Positions 40,686 to 51,946 of a stretch of 64,000 bases of DNA are shown piece after piece (the first letter of the stretch is position 1; the number at the start of each line of letters is the position of its first letter). The stretch lies in assembly GCF_001590925.1 (NCBI RefSeq), contig NZ_BCTU01000005.1, positions 1 to 64,000 on the forward strand. The letters are read 5' to 3'. Both the position numbers and the translations under genes were made by a program. Below the pieces are notes generated by a model. The model made no database searches. It worked only from the letters and a program-made list of their open reading frames with translations, and was not told the DNA's origin. Origin of the DNA: Serratia plymuthica NBRC 102599. GTDB lineage: Bacteria; Pseudomonadota; Gammaproteobacteria; Enterobacterales; Enterobacteriaceae.

Positions 40686-41441
40686 CTACGCCGTCTTGGT
40701 CATGATCCAGCGCTGATCGCCAACCGCCTGCAGATGAAAATCGACGTCATAAATCTGTGAAAGCAATACCGGCTCCATCACTTCTCGCGTAACGCCCTGC
40801 GCGACCAGTCGGCCAGCGTGCAACAGCCAAACCCGATCGGCCTGCTGCAAAGTATGGTTGAGATCGTGCGCGCAAACCAAAGCGCTACGGCCGCTCTGGC
40901 AAAACTCGCGCAGCAGGCGATCCAGTGCCACCTTCTGCGCCACGTCCAGACTATTGGTCGGTTCGTCCAGCAGCAACAGTTGGCTGTAGGGGTTAACCGT
41001 CGGCCACACCTGAAGCAACACCGCCGCCAGACGCACCCGTTGCCATTCACCGCCGGAAAGCTGAGTCAGCATACGTGGCAACTTATCCATCAGCTTTAAA
41101 CGTTGGCAAAGATAGAGAATGGTGCTCTCCACCGCAGCGTCAGCGGCGCCCGCCGGTTGGTGTAACGCCAGGTATTGGAACACGGGCATCAACGCTACAG
41201 GCGGCTGCTGCTGGCTTAAGTAAGCGCGGCGCAGCGCCAGTTCACTTCCCTGATAGCCGGCCAGCGGTTGGCCCGCCAGCAAGAGTTCCCCTGAACCGGG
41301 CAGCATACCCGCCAGCCGAGCCAGCAGCGTGCTTTTACCGGCGCCGTTCGGGCCGATGAGGTGATACTGCAACCCAACATCAACCTGCGCTGAAAACGGG
41401 GCCAAACGCCCTTCTACCCCAACCTGACTGAGCTGCAGCAT
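40686..41441 (-). CDS. btuD: Vitamin B12 ABC transporter ATP-binding protein BtuD
   Basis: 251 residues. Walker [10 protein letters not shown], signature LSGGEWQRV, Walker B LLLLDEPTNSLD. It powers BtuC-mediated uptake of cobalamin across the inner membrane. 19 bases after btuE. The periplasmic partner BtuF and the receptor BtuB are not in this window. Confidence 0.95.
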   Translation of the reverse strand: MLQLSQVGVEGRLAPFSAQVDVGLQYHLIGPNGAGKSTLLARLAGMLPGSGELLLAGQPLAGYQGSELALRRAYLSQQQPPVALMPVFQYLALHQPAGAADAAVESTILYLCQRLKLMDKLPRMLTQLSGGEWQRVRLAAVLLQVWPTVNPYSQLLLLDEPTNSLDVAQKVALDRLLREFCQSGRSALVCAHDLNHTLQQADRVWLLHAGRLVAQGVTREVMEPVLLSQIYDVDFHLQAVGDQRWIMTKTA

Positions 41442-41460
41442 GATGGATTACCGCTCCTTG

Positions 41461-42012
41461 TTATCCGGCCAACGCCTGTTTGACAGCGGCTACCAGCGCC
41501 GGATCTTCCGGCGTCGTGTCCGGCGAGAAACGCTCGATCACTTGACCATCGCGCCCAATCAGGAACTTTTCAAAGTTCCACAGGATATCGCCGGTTTGCT
41601 TCGGCGCACGGCCTTTGCTGCTCATACGCGCCAGGAACTCGCTGCCCTCTGGCGCGACCGCCTGCGGTTTTGCGGCAATCAGCGCCTGATACAACGGATG
41701 GCGGTCGTCGCTGTTCACTTCAATTTTGGCGAACATCGGGAACTGTACGCCGAAGGTCCCGCGGCAAAATGCCAGGATCTCTTCATTGCTGCCAGGTTCT
41801 TGCCCCAGGAACTCATTGGACGGGAAGCCCAACACCTCAAACCCCTGTGCGCGATAGGTTTCGTATAACGCTTCCAGCCCTTCATATTGCTTGGTCAAAC
41901 CGCATTCCGACGCCACGTTAACCACCAACAGCGCTTTGCCTTCATATTCGCCCAGGGTGGTGGATTGATTTTCGATAGTGTTTACCGGAATGTCATAGAT
42001 AGGTTGAGACAT
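41461..42012 (-). CDS. btuE: Glutathione/thioredoxin peroxidase BtuE
   Basis: 183 residues, equal to E. coli BtuE and in the same btuC-btuE-btuD order. It is a non-essential passenger for B12 uptake; the E. coli protein is a peroxidase. The peroxidatic Cys (SECGLTKQY), resolving Cys (AFCRGTFG) and Trp-Asn (LWNFEKF) are kept. The motif usually reading FPCNQF is FPSNEF here, so the Gln of the catalytic tetrad is Glu. Compare the intact paralogue at 21435-21920. Confidence 0.93.
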   Translation of the reverse strand: MSQPIYDIPVNTIENQSTTLGEYEGKALLVVNVASECGLTKQYEGLEALYETYRAQGFEVLGFPSNEFLGQEPGSNEEILAFCRGTFGVQFPMFAKIEVNSDDRHPLYQALIAAKPQAVAPEGSEFLARMSSKGRAPKQTGDILWNFEKFLIGRDGQVIERFSPDTTPEDPALVAAVKQALAG

Positions 42013-42053
42013 AGCTTTATCCTCTTGTTTTGTTTGCAGGTGAACAGAAGAAA

Positions 42054-43061
42054 CTACCTTACGCTTTTTACCCGGGTCAGTAACCAGATAAATAGCGGTG
42101 CTCCGAGGGTGGCCGTCACCACCCCAATGGGCAATTCTGCCGACAACAGGGTGATACGCGCCACCACATCAGCCGCCAGCAACACGCCGCCACCGGCCAG
42201 CGCGCATCCGGGCAGCAGGTAACGCTGGTTGGTCAGGCCGCTGAGGCGCAGCATATGCGGGATCACCAACCCGACAAAACCAATCACCCCGGCCAGCGCC
42301 ACACTGACGCCCACCAACCAGCCAATCGCCAACACCAGTAGGTTGCGCCACAGATGCAAAGAGAGCCCGAGCTGACGCGCCTGAATCTCCCCCAGGGCCA
42401 TAAAGTTCAGCGCCTTGCCTTGGCAACACAACCAAAGCAGCACCGGCAACAGGGCCAGCACCAACCACTTTTGCCGCCAGTCAACACCGCCAAACCCGCC
42501 CATCATCCAATACATCAGTTGGCGCAGATCCAGGCTGGAACTGAAGTACACCGCCCAGGTCATCACCGCGCTGCAAACGATGCCCAGCGCAACCCCCACC
42601 AACAGCAAGCGCGCATTGGTTAACCGCCGGCGGCGGGCAAAACTGAGCAGCAGAAAAGTCATGATTAACGCGCCGACGATGGCGCTCAGACTCATCAGCG
42701 CCACCGGCAGCAAACCGTTGCCCAGCAACACCGTCAGCACCAGCGCCACGCCGGCGCCGTTCGCGACACCCAACAGGCCCGGCTCGGCCAAGGGGTTTTC
42801 GAACAACGCCTGCATAACCGCCCCAGCCACCGCCAGGCTGGCGCCTACCAGCATCACCGCCAGCGCACGCGGTAGCCGCAACTGCCAGACGAACAGCTGC
42901 GCGGGCTCGCTAAGCCACTGTGAGGGCCAGAGCCAAATGTCACCGGCACTGAGGCTGAAAACAAAAGCCACCGCAACGCCCAGCATCAACAACCACAGAT
43001 GGCGCTTGTCGCGAGTGCGTTGGTTTTGGAGCAATAAAGAAAAGGTTTGGCTGGTCAGCAT
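42054..43061 (-). CDS. btuC: Vitamin B12 ABC transporter permease BtuC
   Basis: 335 residues, FecCD family with about ten membrane segments. [20 protein letters not shown] and [15 protein letters not shown] are the typical motifs. Two copies form the cobalamin channel with BtuD. First gene of btuCED, downstream of ihfA in E. coli order but separated from it here by two extra small genes. The ATG is not preceded by a strong ribosome-binding site. Confidence 0.95.
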   Translation of the reverse strand: MLTSQTFSLLLQNQRTRDKRHLWLLMLGVAVAFVFSLSAGDIWLWPSQWLSEPAQLFVWQLRLPRALAVMLVGASLAVAGAVMQALFENPLAEPGLLGVANGAGVALVLTVLLGNGLLPVALMSLSAIVGALIMTFLLLSFARRRRLTNARLLLVGVALGIVCSAVMTWAVYFSSSLDLRQLMYWMMGGFGGVDWRQKWLVLALLPVLLWLCCQGKALNFMALGEIQARQLGLSLHLWRNLLVLAIGWLVGVSVALAGVIGFVGLVIPHMLRLSGLTNQRYLLPGCALAGGGVLLAADVVARITLLSAELPIGVVTATLGAPLFIWLLTRVKSVR

Positions 43062-43178
43062 TGGCGCGGCGATTCCCTGCAGGCCGTATTTACGGCCGAA
43101 TAATTGACGTCTGGGTCAAATATTAGGGGGTTAGCGCCAGAAGGGGAAGCATTGCATAAGCACTATGACAGGAAAACC

Positions 43179-43225
43179 GCGGCTGCATCTGCCCGTCACC
43201 CACAGGTGATGGCAAAAGCAGCCGC
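43179..43225 (-). terminator. Two-tier hairpin between the DUF2502 gene and btuC
   Basis: Outer arms GCGGCTGC / GCAGCCGC, inner arms TGCCCGTCACC / GGTGATGGCA. On the minus strand it is followed by GGTTTTCC, a weak T run, 12 bases after the DUF2502 stop. It probably ends or limits that transcript and isolates btuC. Confidence 0.55.
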
Positions 43226-43236
43226 TGTAAAATTAA

Positions 43237-43689
43237 TTAAGGGCGTGGGCCATTGCCGTTCGGCGGATAGGGTTCGCCATTGCCGTGACCGCGGCTATTA
43301 TCATTGCCGCGGCCCTGATCGTTACCACGACCATTGTCACGGCCGCCATTGTCATGACGGTTGCCGTTATCATGATTATCGCGTTCGCCACGGAACGGAT
43401 TGCCGTCGCGATCCGGGCCACGGTGCTCATAACCACGCGGTGGCTTCGGTTGCCAGCGGCCTCCATCCCAGTACATGCCATGGTTATTCCGCTCGCCCAT
43501 ACCGCGGCCCTGATGAGCGTGCCACCACTGCGGCGGACGCCAGTCGTAACCATCCCAATAATAGCCCCGGCGGTCCTGATCGCCCAGATGTACCGAAACG
43601 CCCGGCACGTTGATATCAATAGAGACATCCGCCTGCGCAGCCACCGGCAGCAGCAACGGTAAACAAACCAGCAACAGGAACTTTTTCAT
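43237..43689 (-). CDS. Secreted DUF2502 (YpeC-like) protein with Asn/Gly/Arg-rich tail
   Basis: 150 residues. Signal peptide ending AAQA (about residue 20), then the DUF2502 segment DVSIDINVPGVSVHLGDQD and the aromatic GYYWDGYDWRPPQWW. The last 60 residues are a low-complexity tail rich in Asn, Gly, Arg, Asp and His (RDNGRGND-type repeats). The family is periplasmic and of unknown function. It stands alone, after its own leader, and is transcribed away from the small lipoprotein gene. Confidence 0.8.
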   Translation of the reverse strand: MKKFLLLVCLPLLLPVAAQADVSIDINVPGVSVHLGDQDRRGYYWDGYDWRPPQWWHAHQGRGMGERNNHGMYWDGGRWQPKPPRGYEHRGPDRDGNPFRGERDNHDNGNRHDNGGRDNGRGNDQGRGNDNSRGHGNGEPYPPNGNGPRP

Positions 43690-43921
43690 TTTATGTTCTC
43701 ACTTTATTTTCTCGCTTGAGTGGTTATATCAGCGCATTTATTTAGCGCCTATCTCACCAATGCCTATTTTCAGATCGTTTTCATCTCTCTTACGAAATCC
43801 ATACACTCCGGCCCTGCCGTTTAATTAATATAATTGCTGACAACCTTTAACGAATAACTGACGTACGTATCGCCACCAGGCTATTTATAATTAAACCAAC
43901 AACCACCGGAGAGACATTATT

Positions 43922-44050
43922 ATGATTAAGCGCATTGGAATGCTATTGACCGTTGCCGTACTGGCTTCAGCGCTCAGCGCCTGCTGCTTCGGCCCGCACG
44001 GCGGCGGGCACCGTGGCGGCGGGCCGGGTCACTACTATAATCATTATTAA
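43922..44050 (+). CDS. 42-residue putative lipoprotein, Gly/His-rich
   Basis: A short ORF: MIKRIGMLLTVAVLASALSA then Cys-Cys, with lipobox LSAC at residues 18-21, followed by a 20-residue tail rich in Gly and His and ending HYYNHY. GGAGAG lies about 8 bases before the ATG and a terminator follows 5 bases after the stop, which together support a real gene. The mature part would be only about 22 residues with four His, suggestive of metal binding but unproven. I recognise no family. Confidence 0.7.
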   Translation: MIKRIGMLLTVAVLASALSACCFGPHGGGHRGGGPGHYYNHY

Positions 44051-44055
44051 CCGTC

Positions 44056-44077
44056 AGGGGTCTCGGCCCCTTTTTTT
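44056..44077 (+). terminator. Terminator of the 42-aa lipoprotein gene
   Basis: AGGGG-tctcgg-CCCCTTTTTTT, directly after the stop codon. Confidence 0.8.
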
Positions 44078-44225
44078 ATTCAAAAAACAATTAATAACAA
44101 ATAGCCATAAGAATAATCCGCAACGATAATATTATTTTAGCTTGAACGAGAGGGATTAATATCACCACCTGAAAAATCTCGTGGCGGTATAAGTTAAGAA
44201 TAAACCTAATTTAACTCGGAAAAAG

Positions 44226-44250
44226 AAAAAGGCCGCAAAGCGGCCTTTTT
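44226..44250 (-). terminator. ihfA terminator
   Basis: AAAAAGGCCGC-aaa-GCGGCCTTTTT, about 14 bases after the ihfA stop; usable from both sides. Confidence 0.9.
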
Positions 44251-44263
44251 GGTTTCATGCGAC

Positions 44264-44560
44264 TTACTCTTTCGGGCTGGCGTTCTCTACCCGACTTTTC
44301 AGCTTTTGTCCCGGACGGAAAGTGACCACGCGGCGCGCCGTAATCGGAATGTCCTCGCCGGTCTTCGGGTTACGCCCAGGACGTTGGTTCTTGTCACGCA
44401 AATCAAAATTGCCAAAACCTGACAGTTTAACCTGCTCACCGTTCTCGAGAGCACGACGCACCTCTTCGAAAAACAGTTCTACCAGGTCTTTGGCATCCCG
44501 TTTGCTAAGCCCAAGCTTTTCAAACAGGTGTTCTGACATTTCAGCTTTAGTAAGCGCCAT
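44264..44560 (-). CDS. ihfA: Integration host factor subunit alpha
   Basis: 98 residues. DNA-bending protein that pairs with IhfB. HU/IHF fold: [17 protein letters not shown] start, [13 protein letters not shown] and the beta-ribbon arm [12 protein letters not shown] with the intercalating Pro. It starts four bases after the pheT stop, so it is read with pheST, as in E. coli. A further promoter inside pheT is likely but not identified. Confidence 0.97.
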   Translation of the reverse strand: MALTKAEMSEHLFEKLGLSKRDAKDLVELFFEEVRRALENGEQVKLSGFGNFDLRDKNQRPGRNPKTGEDIPITARRVVTFRPGQKLKSRVENASPKE

Positions 44561-44564
44561 AGGT

Positions 44565-46952
44565 TCAATCCCTCAAGGATGCTTGGAATCGCTGTTTTAG
44601 AGCCTCTACACATCTTGCAACGGTAGCGGCTATCTCCTCTTCTTCCAGTGTACGAGCGGTATCCTGCAATACCAGACTGATAGCCAGGCTCTTATCACCC
44701 TCCGCTACGCCCTTGCCACGGTACACATCAAACAAGTTTACGCCAACTACCTGATTTGCGCCAACTTTCTTACACTCTGCCAAAATATCTTCTGCGGCGA
44801 CATTTTCAGCCACCACAACGGCGATATCGCGGCGGTTTGCCGGGAAGCGAGAAATCTCCCGCGCCTGAGGCACGGCGCGGCTTGCGACCTTGTTCCACTC
44901 CAGTTCGAACACCACTGTACGGCCGTTAAGATCCAGTTTACGTTCAAGTTCCGGATGCACCACACCGATGAAACCTACGCGTTCACCCTGTAAATAAATC
45001 GCCGCGCTTTGCCCAGGATGCAATGCCGGATTGGCCTCGGCTTTGAACTGAATTTCGGATAATTTACCGGTCAGCTCGAGTACCGACTCCAGATCGCCTT
45101 TTAAATCATAGAAGTCGACCGGCTTACGCGCCAGATCCCAGTGTTCTTCATGCGTATGGCCCGCAATCACCCCTGCCAGCATGACATCCTGACGGATGCC
45201 CAGATTTGCCGCAGTATCAGGCACAAAGCGCAACCCGCTTTCAAACAGGCGCAGGCGGCTTTGCTGGCGATTCTGGTTATACACCACCGCAGACAGCAGG
45301 CCGGTCCACAATGACAGACGCATCGCCGACATCTCTACCGAGATTGGGCTTGGCAGGATCAACGCCTCTTCGCCCGGGTGCAGCAAGGCCTGCACTTTAG
45401 GATCAACGAAGCTGTAGGTGATCGCTTCCTGAAAACCGTGATCGACCAGCAGAGTTTTCACGCGTTTCAGCGTCAGATCGGCTTCGCGGTGCTTGGTCAT
45501 GACCAGATCGGCACGTACCGGCACGTCAGGAATATTGTTGTAGCCATAAACGCGCGCGACTTCTTCAACCAGGTCTTCTTCGATTTCCATATCGAAACGC
45601 CAGCTCGGCGCCACCGCCAGCCAGTTATCGCCCTGCTCGGTCACCTGACAACCCAGACGACGCAGAATATCGCTCACCTGCTCGCTTGGTACCACATGAC
45701 CAATCAAACGATCCAGCTTTTCACGGCGCAACGTAATAGTGGCGCGCTTCGGCAGTTCGCTTTCGGTGGTAACATCAATAACCGGGCCCGCCTGGCCGCC
45801 GCAGATATCAATCAGCAGGCGGGTAGCGCGCTCCATCGCCTTGTACTGCAGCGCAGGGTCAACGCCACGCTCATAACGATGTGACGCGTCGGTGTGCAGG
45901 CCCTGACGACGCGCGCGGCCGGTAATCGACAGCGGGCTAAAGAAGGCGCACTCCAGCAGCACGTCCTGGGTCTCGTCATTCACCCCTGAATGTTCGCCAC
46001 CAAAGATGCCGCCCATCGCCAGCGCTTTTTGGTGATCGGCAATCACCAGGGTATCTGCATTCAGTTTGGCTTCGTTGCCGTCCAGCAGAGTCAGGGTTTC
46101 CCCTTCTTCGGCCATACGCACCACGATACCGCCTTCAATGCGGCTCAGGTCGAAGGCGTGCATTGGCTGACCCAGTTCCAGCAGCACGTAGTTGGTAACG
46201 TCAACCACCGCGTCAATGGAACGGATACCGCAACGACGCAGTTTCTCACGCATCCACAACGGGCTGGCGGCCTTGACGTTGATGCCTTTGACTACGCGAC
46301 CGAGGTAACGCGGGCACGCCTGCGGTGCGTCAACGCGGATCGGCAACGTATCATTGATCGTGGCGGCAACCGGGCTCATGTCCGGTTCGGTGAGCACCAC
46401 CTGATTCAGCACGCCAACATCACGCGCTATGCCGATGATGCCCAGACAGTCGGCGCGGTTAGGCGTCACGCTGATTTCGATCGTGTTGTCGTTCAGCTTC
46501 AGGTATTCACGGATGTCGGTGCCAATCGGCGCATCTTCCGGCAGCTCGATAATACCGTCGTGATCGTCGGAAATGCCCAATTCGGAGAACGAGCAGAGCA
46601 TGCCTTCAGAAGGCTCGCCGCGTAATTTGGCGGCTTTGATTTTGAAATCGCCCGGCAGCACTGCGCCCACGGTGGCAACGGCCACCTTCAGGCCAGTCCG
46701 GCAGTTCGGCGCGCCGCAGACGATATCCAACAGGCGGTCGCCGCCCACGTTAACCTTGGTCACCCGCAGTTTGTCCGCATTGGGATGCTGACCGCATTCC
46801 ACCACGTGGCCAACCACCACGCCGTTGAAGACGCCGGCTATCGGCTCCACGCCGTCCACTTCCAGGCCGGCCATGGTGATTTGATCGGATAATGCTTCGC
46901 TGCTGATGGCCGGGTTTACCCACTCGCGCAACCAGAGTTCACTGAATTTCAT
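44565..46952 (-). CDS. pheT: Phenylalanine-tRNA ligase beta subunit
   Basis: 795 residues, normal for the bacterial enzyme. It forms the alpha2-beta2 heterotetramer with PheS. An N-terminal EMAP/tRNA-binding domain (residues 40-150; [18 protein letters not shown]), B3/B4 editing domain, B5 domain and C-terminal anticodon-binding FDX-ACB domain can be recognised. 14 bases after pheS. Confidence 0.97.
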   Translation of the reverse strand: MKFSELWLREWVNPAISSEALSDQITMAGLEVDGVEPIAGVFNGVVVGHVVECGQHPNADKLRVTKVNVGGDRLLDIVCGAPNCRTGLKVAVATVGAVLPGDFKIKAAKLRGEPSEGMLCSFSELGISDDHDGIIELPEDAPIGTDIREYLKLNDNTIEISVTPNRADCLGIIGIARDVGVLNQVVLTEPDMSPVAATINDTLPIRVDAPQACPRYLGRVVKGINVKAASPLWMREKLRRCGIRSIDAVVDVTNYVLLELGQPMHAFDLSRIEGGIVVRMAEEGETLTLLDGNEAKLNADTLVIADHQKALAMGGIFGGEHSGVNDETQDVLLECAFFSPLSITGRARRQGLHTDASHRYERGVDPALQYKAMERATRLLIDICGGQAGPVIDVTTESELPKRATITLRREKLDRLIGHVVPSEQVSDILRRLGCQVTEQGDNWLAVAPSWRFDMEIEEDLVEEVARVYGYNNIPDVPVRADLVMTKHREADLTLKRVKTLLVDHGFQEAITYSFVDPKVQALLHPGEEALILPSPISVEMSAMRLSLWTGLLSAVVYNQNRQQSRLRLFESGLRFVPDTAANLGIRQDVMLAGVIAGHTHEEHWDLARKPVDFYDLKGDLESVLELTGKLSEIQFKAEANPALHPGQSAAIYLQGERVGFIGVVHPELERKLDLNGRTVVFELEWNKVASRAVPQAREISRFPANRRDIAVVVAENVAAEDILAECKKVGANQVVGVNLFDVYRGKGVAEGDKSLAISLVLQDTARTLEEEEIAATVARCVEALKQRFQASLRD

Positions 46953-46966
46953 GTGATATTCCCGCC

Positions 46967-47980
<1,014 letters not shown>

Positions 47981-48020
47981 CTAAGTAATGACTGATAATT
48001 GTATGTTATCTGGCCTATGT

Positions 48021-48147
48021 CATACCCACAGGATTTCAAGCTACAGCCAGGCGGCAAGTGGGTGAATCCCCGGGAGCTTAGATAACTAAGTGACTGGGGT
48101 GAACACACGCGGCCAACGCCGCTGTAGTTTGAAAGACAAAGGGTATG
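48021..48147. repeat. ERIC element
   Basis: 127 bp, the standard ERIC length. It holds the conserved blocks GTGAATCCCC.GGAGCTTA and AAGTGACTGGGGTGA, the binding sites of the usual ERIC primers. The ends are inverted repeats (CATACCC...TTCAA.CTACAGC). It lies in the pheS leader, between the attenuator and the pheS start. Confidence 0.95.
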
Positions 48148-48155
48148 GCCAAAAA

Positions 48156-48182
48156 CAAAAAAGCCTCCACAGGGGAGGCTTA
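48156..48182 (-). terminator. pheST attenuator terminator
   Basis: On the minus strand AAGCCTCC-cctgt-GGAGGCTTTTTTG, about 45 bases after the pheM stop. It ends leader transcripts when Phe-tRNA is plentiful. A competing pairing of CCTCCTGAGATC-type sequence near the pheM stop could act as antiterminator. Confidence 0.85.
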
Positions 48183-48227
48183 GGCGCTACTTTTCGTTTC
48201 TTTTCTTACGCGCAAAGCCTCCTGAGA

Positions 48228-48272
48228 TCAGGCGCTAAAGTAAAAAAAGAAACGAAAAATAACAACGTGCAT
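48228..48272 (-). CDS. pheM: pheST operon leader peptide PheM
   Basis: 14 codons: [14 protein letters not shown], five of them Phe (positions 6, 8, 9, 10 and 12). E. coli PheM is [14 protein letters not shown], so the Phe run is identical and the flanks differ. Ribosome stalling at the Phe codons during shortage of charged tRNA-Phe favours read-through of the attenuator. Confidence 0.92.
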   Translation of the reverse strand: [14 protein letters not shown]

Positions 48273-48307
48273 GATTGCTTAACCTTGTCGATTGATTGCC
48301 CACCAGT

Positions 48308-48334
48308 GATATAGCGGCGGTCAATAAAAGTCAA
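48308..48334 (-). promoter_or_regulatory. pheM-pheST promoter
   Basis: On the minus strand TTGACT (48329-48334) and TATATC (48308-48313), with a 15-base spacer that is short, about 40 bases before pheM. Similar to the E. coli pheS promoter in its -35 region. Confidence 0.5.
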
Positions 48335-48357
48335 TATTCGTACTGAAAAACAAAGAT

Positions 48358-48384
48358 AAAAGAGGGAGCAAGCTCCCTCTTTTA
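48358..48384 (-). terminator. rplT terminator
   Basis: AAAGAGGGAGC-aa-GCTCCCTCTTTTA, five bases after the rplT stop. It separates the thrS-infC-rpmI-rplT unit from pheM. Confidence 0.9.
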
Positions 48385-48389
48385 CTGAC

Positions 48390-48764
<375 letters not shown>

Positions 48765-48789
48765 TTATTCTGGATTCAAAAAAAATGGC

Positions 48790-48987
48790 TTATGCGTACG
48801 GAAGGCACGCAACAACCAGGACCATATCGTTTTTAGACACCATGCCTTTCGGACGCAGGTGACGTTTACGCTTGGTTGCTTTTTTGGTCAGAATATGACG
48901 CAGGTTAGCATGCTTGCGCTTAAAACCACCGCTGCCGGTTTTTTTGAAGCGTTTGGCTGCACCACGTACAGTTTTAATCTTTGGCAT
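48790..48987 (-). CDS. rpmI: 50S ribosomal protein L35
   Basis: 65 residues, strongly basic. I chose the ATG at 48987 ([16 protein letters not shown]); an upstream in-frame ATG at 49002 lies in the leader. In E. coli the leader of rpmI is the site of L20 autogenous control; the infC-rpmI gap here (48988-49085) is long enough for that. Confidence 0.97.
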   Translation of the reverse strand: MPKIKTVRGAAKRFKKTGSGGFKRKHANLRHILTKKATKRKRHLRPKGMVSKNDMVLVVACLPYA

Positions 48988-49085
48988 TTTAATTAAATCC
49001 ACTTCGCATTGTTAAACAACGATCAGTAAGGCGAATAAAACCCACACAACGCAAGCGCTGCGCGGGTTCGATTACTTGGAAGCCT

Positions 49086-49637
49086 TTACTGTCTCTTTTT
49101 CGGTGCGAGCACCATGATCATCTGACGGCCTTCGATCCTCGTAGGGAAGGATTCGACAATGGCCAAATCAGAATCTTCACACAGGTCTTTACGGACGCGA
49201 TTAAGCACTTCCATACCGATCTGTTGGTGCGCCATCTCACGTCCGCGGAAACGCAGGGTGATTTTGGCTTTATCGCCATCTTCCAGAAAGCGAATCAGGT
49301 TGCGTAGTTTGACCTGATAGTCGCCATCATCGGTACCAGGACGGAATTTGATTTCCTTGACCTGAATGACTTTTTGCTTCTTCTTCTGTTCTTTGGTCGA
49401 CTTGCTCTTCTCGTAGAGGAATTTGCCGTAATCCATGATTCGGCAAACTGGCGGTTCGGCATTTGGGCTGATTTCTACTAAATCAACGCCCGCTTCCTCA
49501 GCTTTTTCAAGAGCTTCATTCAGACTGACAATACCAATCTGCTCGCCATCGACGCCGGTTAGGCGAACTTCTTGCGCGCGAATTTCTCTGTTAATGCGAT
49601 TAGGACGCGCCGGTTGAACTCGTTTTCCGCCTTTAAT
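49086..49637 (-). CDS. infC: Translation initiation factor IF-3 (AUU start)
   Basis: 183 residues. IF-3 keeps the ribosomal subunits apart and checks start codon-anticodon pairing. The coding frame begins with ATT at 49635-49637 (ATT AAA GGC GGA AAA CGA), preceded by the strong ribosome-binding site GGAGG 9 bases upstream. The rare AUU start is the known basis for IF-3 autoregulation. The first Met-ATG (at 49436) would lose the whole N-terminal domain. The N-terminal and C-terminal domains are joined by the Lys-rich linker [15 protein letters not shown]. It starts 3 bases after the thrS stop. Confidence 0.96.
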   Translation of the reverse strand: MKGGKRVQPARPNRINREIRAQEVRLTGVDGEQIGIVSLNEALEKAEEAGVDLVEISPNAEPPVCRIMDYGKFLYEKSKSTKEQKKKQKVIQVKEIKFRPGTDDGDYQVKLRNLIRFLEDGDKAKITLRFRGREMAHQQIGMEVLNRVRKDLCEDSDLAIVESFPTRIEGRQMIMVLAPKKRQ

Positions 49638-49640
49638 ACT

Positions 49641-51569
49641 TTATTCCTCCAGTTGATGAAGACTACGGCTGCGAATCTCTTTCAGCAGCTTGTCTACGAC
49701 TTCGTTTACGTCGAGGCTTCCCAGGTCTTTGCCACGGCGGGTACGAACGGCAACTTTGCCTGATTCGACCTCTTTATCACCGCACACCAACATGTAAGGA
49801 ACCCGACGTAAAGTATGTTCGCGAATTTTAAAGCCAATCTTCTCATTTCTCAAGTCCGCTTTAACACGAATCCCTGCCTCTTGCAGTTTTTTGGTCAATT
49901 GCTGGACATAATCAGACTGGCTATCGGTGATATTCATCACCACCACCTGCACCGGAGCAATCCAGGTTGGGTAAAACCCTGCGTACTCTTCGGTAAGGAT
50001 ACCGATGAAACGCTCCATGGAGCCCAAAATAGCACGGTGAATCATTACCGGTACCACGCGATCGTTGTTTTCGCCAACATACGACGCGCCTAAACGGCCC
50101 GGTAAGAAGAAATCGAGCTGCACGGTACCACATTGCCATGCACGATCCAAACAATCATGCAGAGTAAATTCAATTTTTGGTCCGTAGAAGGCGCCCTCAC
50201 CCGGCTGATATTCAAACGGAATCCCGTTTTCGGTCAGCGCCGCAGCCAGATCCTCTTCCGCACGAGTCCACATATCGTCAGTGCCGATGCGCTTCTCAGG
50301 GCGGGTGGAGAGTTTAACTGCGATCTTTTCGAAGCCAAAGGTGCCGTAAACATCATAGACCATTCTGATGCATTCGTTCACTTCGGCGCGCACCTGCTCT
50401 TCGGTACAGAAGATATGGGCGTCATCCTGAGTGAAACCACGCACGCGCATCAGGCCATGCAGAGAACCCGAAGGCTCGTTGCGGTGGCAACTGCCGAACT
50501 CGCCCATGCGCAGTGGCAAATCACGGTAAGACTTCAGGCCCTGGTTGAAGATCTGCACGTGTCCCGGGCAGTTCATCGGCTTGATGCAGTACTCGCGGTT
50601 TTCCGACGAAGTCGTGAACATGGCGTCTTTATAGTTTTCCCAGTGGCCGGTTTTTTCCCACAGCACACGGTCCATCATAAATGGCCCTTTCACTTCCTGA
50701 TACTGGTACTCTTTGAGCTTCATGCGCACAAAGGCTTCCAGCTCGCGGAAAATCGTCCAGCCGTCGTTGTGCCAGAACACCATACCCGGCGCTTCTTCCT
50801 GCATATGATACAGGTCGAGTTGCTTGCCGATCTTGCGGTGGTCACGCTTGGCGGCTTCTTCCAGACGCTGCAGGTAGGCATTCAGCTGTTTCTTGTCTGC
50901 CCAGGCAGTGCCGTAGATACGCTGCAGCATTTTGTTCTTGCTGTCGCCACGCCAGTAGGCGCCCGAGGTTTTCTGCAGTTTGAAGTGATGGCAGAAACGC
51001 ATGTTCGGCACGTGCGGACCGCGGCACATGTCGACATATTCTTCATGGTGATACAGGCCAGGACGGTCGTCATGGCTGATGTTCTCATCCAGAATCGCCA
51101 CTTTGTAGTTTTCACCACGCGCGGCAAAGGTGTCGCGGGCTTCTTGCCAGCTGACCTTTTTCTTGATGACGTCATAATCTTTATCGGCCAACTCATGCAT
51201 CCGCTTTTCCAGCAGATCCAGGTCTTCCTGCGTCAGGGTGCGGTCAATATCAACGTCATAGTAGAAACCGTTGTCGATCACCGGGCCGATGGCCATTTTG
51301 GTGTCCGGCCACAGCTGCTTGATAGCATGGCCCAACAGGTGCGCGCAGGAGTGGCGCATGATTTCCAGGCCTTCGGCGTCCTTGATGGTGATAATCGCCA
51401 GTTGCGCATCGGATTCGATCAGATCGCCGGCATCCACCAGTTCACCGTTTACACGGCCGGCAATACAGGCTTTGGCCAAACCAGGGCCGATATCAAGGGC
51501 AACATCCAGGGGGGAAACGGCGCGGTCGAAATGACGCTGACTTCCGTCAGGAAGAGTAATAACAGGCAT
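49641..51569 (-). CDS. thrS: Threonine-tRNA ligase
   Basis: 642 residues, as in E. coli. It charges tRNA-Thr and edits mischarged Ser. It has TGS (1-62), the editing domain with [14 protein letters not shown], the class II core (motif 2 RxxE with [11 protein letters not shown]; motif 3 with [13 protein letters not shown]) and an anticodon domain. The ATG is at 51569. The 5' leader in E. coli folds into an operator bound by ThrRS itself; the corresponding region is included in the next gap. Confidence 0.98.
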   Translation of the reverse strand: MPVITLPDGSQRHFDRAVSPLDVALDIGPGLAKACIAGRVNGELVDAGDLIESDAQLAIITIKDAEGLEIMRHSCAHLLGHAIKQLWPDTKMAIGPVIDNGFYYDVDIDRTLTQEDLDLLEKRMHELADKDYDVIKKKVSWQEARDTFAARGENYKVAILDENISHDDRPGLYHHEEYVDMCRGPHVPNMRFCHHFKLQKTSGAYWRGDSKNKMLQRIYGTAWADKKQLNAYLQRLEEAAKRDHRKIGKQLDLYHMQEEAPGMVFWHNDGWTIFRELEAFVRMKLKEYQYQEVKGPFMMDRVLWEKTGHWENYKDAMFTTSSENREYCIKPMNCPGHVQIFNQGLKSYRDLPLRMGEFGSCHRNEPSGSLHGLMRVRGFTQDDAHIFCTEEQVRAEVNECIRMVYDVYGTFGFEKIAVKLSTRPEKRIGTDDMWTRAEEDLAAALTENGIPFEYQPGEGAFYGPKIEFTLHDCLDRAWQCGTVQLDFFLPGRLGASYVGENNDRVVPVMIHRAILGSMERFIGILTEEYAGFYPTWIAPVQVVVMNITDSQSDYVQQLTKKLQEAGIRVKADLRNEKIGFKIREHTLRRVPYMLVCGDKEVESGKVAVRTRRGKDLGSLDVNEVVDKLLKEIRSRSLHQLEE

Positions 51570-51946
51570 TAATGATTCCTTATCTACAGTGGTGACCCAC
51601 ACGACAGATCACATGAAGAAATACAATATCGTTTAACTACATGTTGTTATGAACGCTATTCAGCTTCACTCTGCCAAATATGTACCCTCATAAGCACACA
51701 ATTTACGGTGTGCCATGGTGCGACGCCATAACGGAACGGGCAGTGTAACACTATGATTAGCGCGCCATCTACCGGAGAGTTTGTCAGGCTCGCCCTCACT
51801 TACCGGCCGGCGTATTTTAAAATCTTGGTGAGCGGTTCATCCGCAATGAGCAAGTAATAACATTGCACAAATCAGCTGTAGCGAACCTTGTCCGCTACCG
51901 CTATCCTGTTGCCACTAACGGCTGAATTGAGACATTCCCCCGCATC
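51570..51946. other. Region between thrS and ORF 51947
   Basis: 377 bases between divergent genes. It should hold the thrS promoter and the tRNA-like operator of its leader, but I could not assign helices with confidence. No gene or repeat is seen. Confidence 0.4.

Noticed and set aside
49086-49436. infC starting at the first ATG (116 residues)
   Set aside because: This would lose the N-terminal domain; the frame continues upstream to an ATT with a strong ribosome-binding site, which is the known start of infC.
50133-51572. 479-codon open frame on the plus strand
   Set aside because: Antisense to thrS, which is certain; shadow of the codon pattern.
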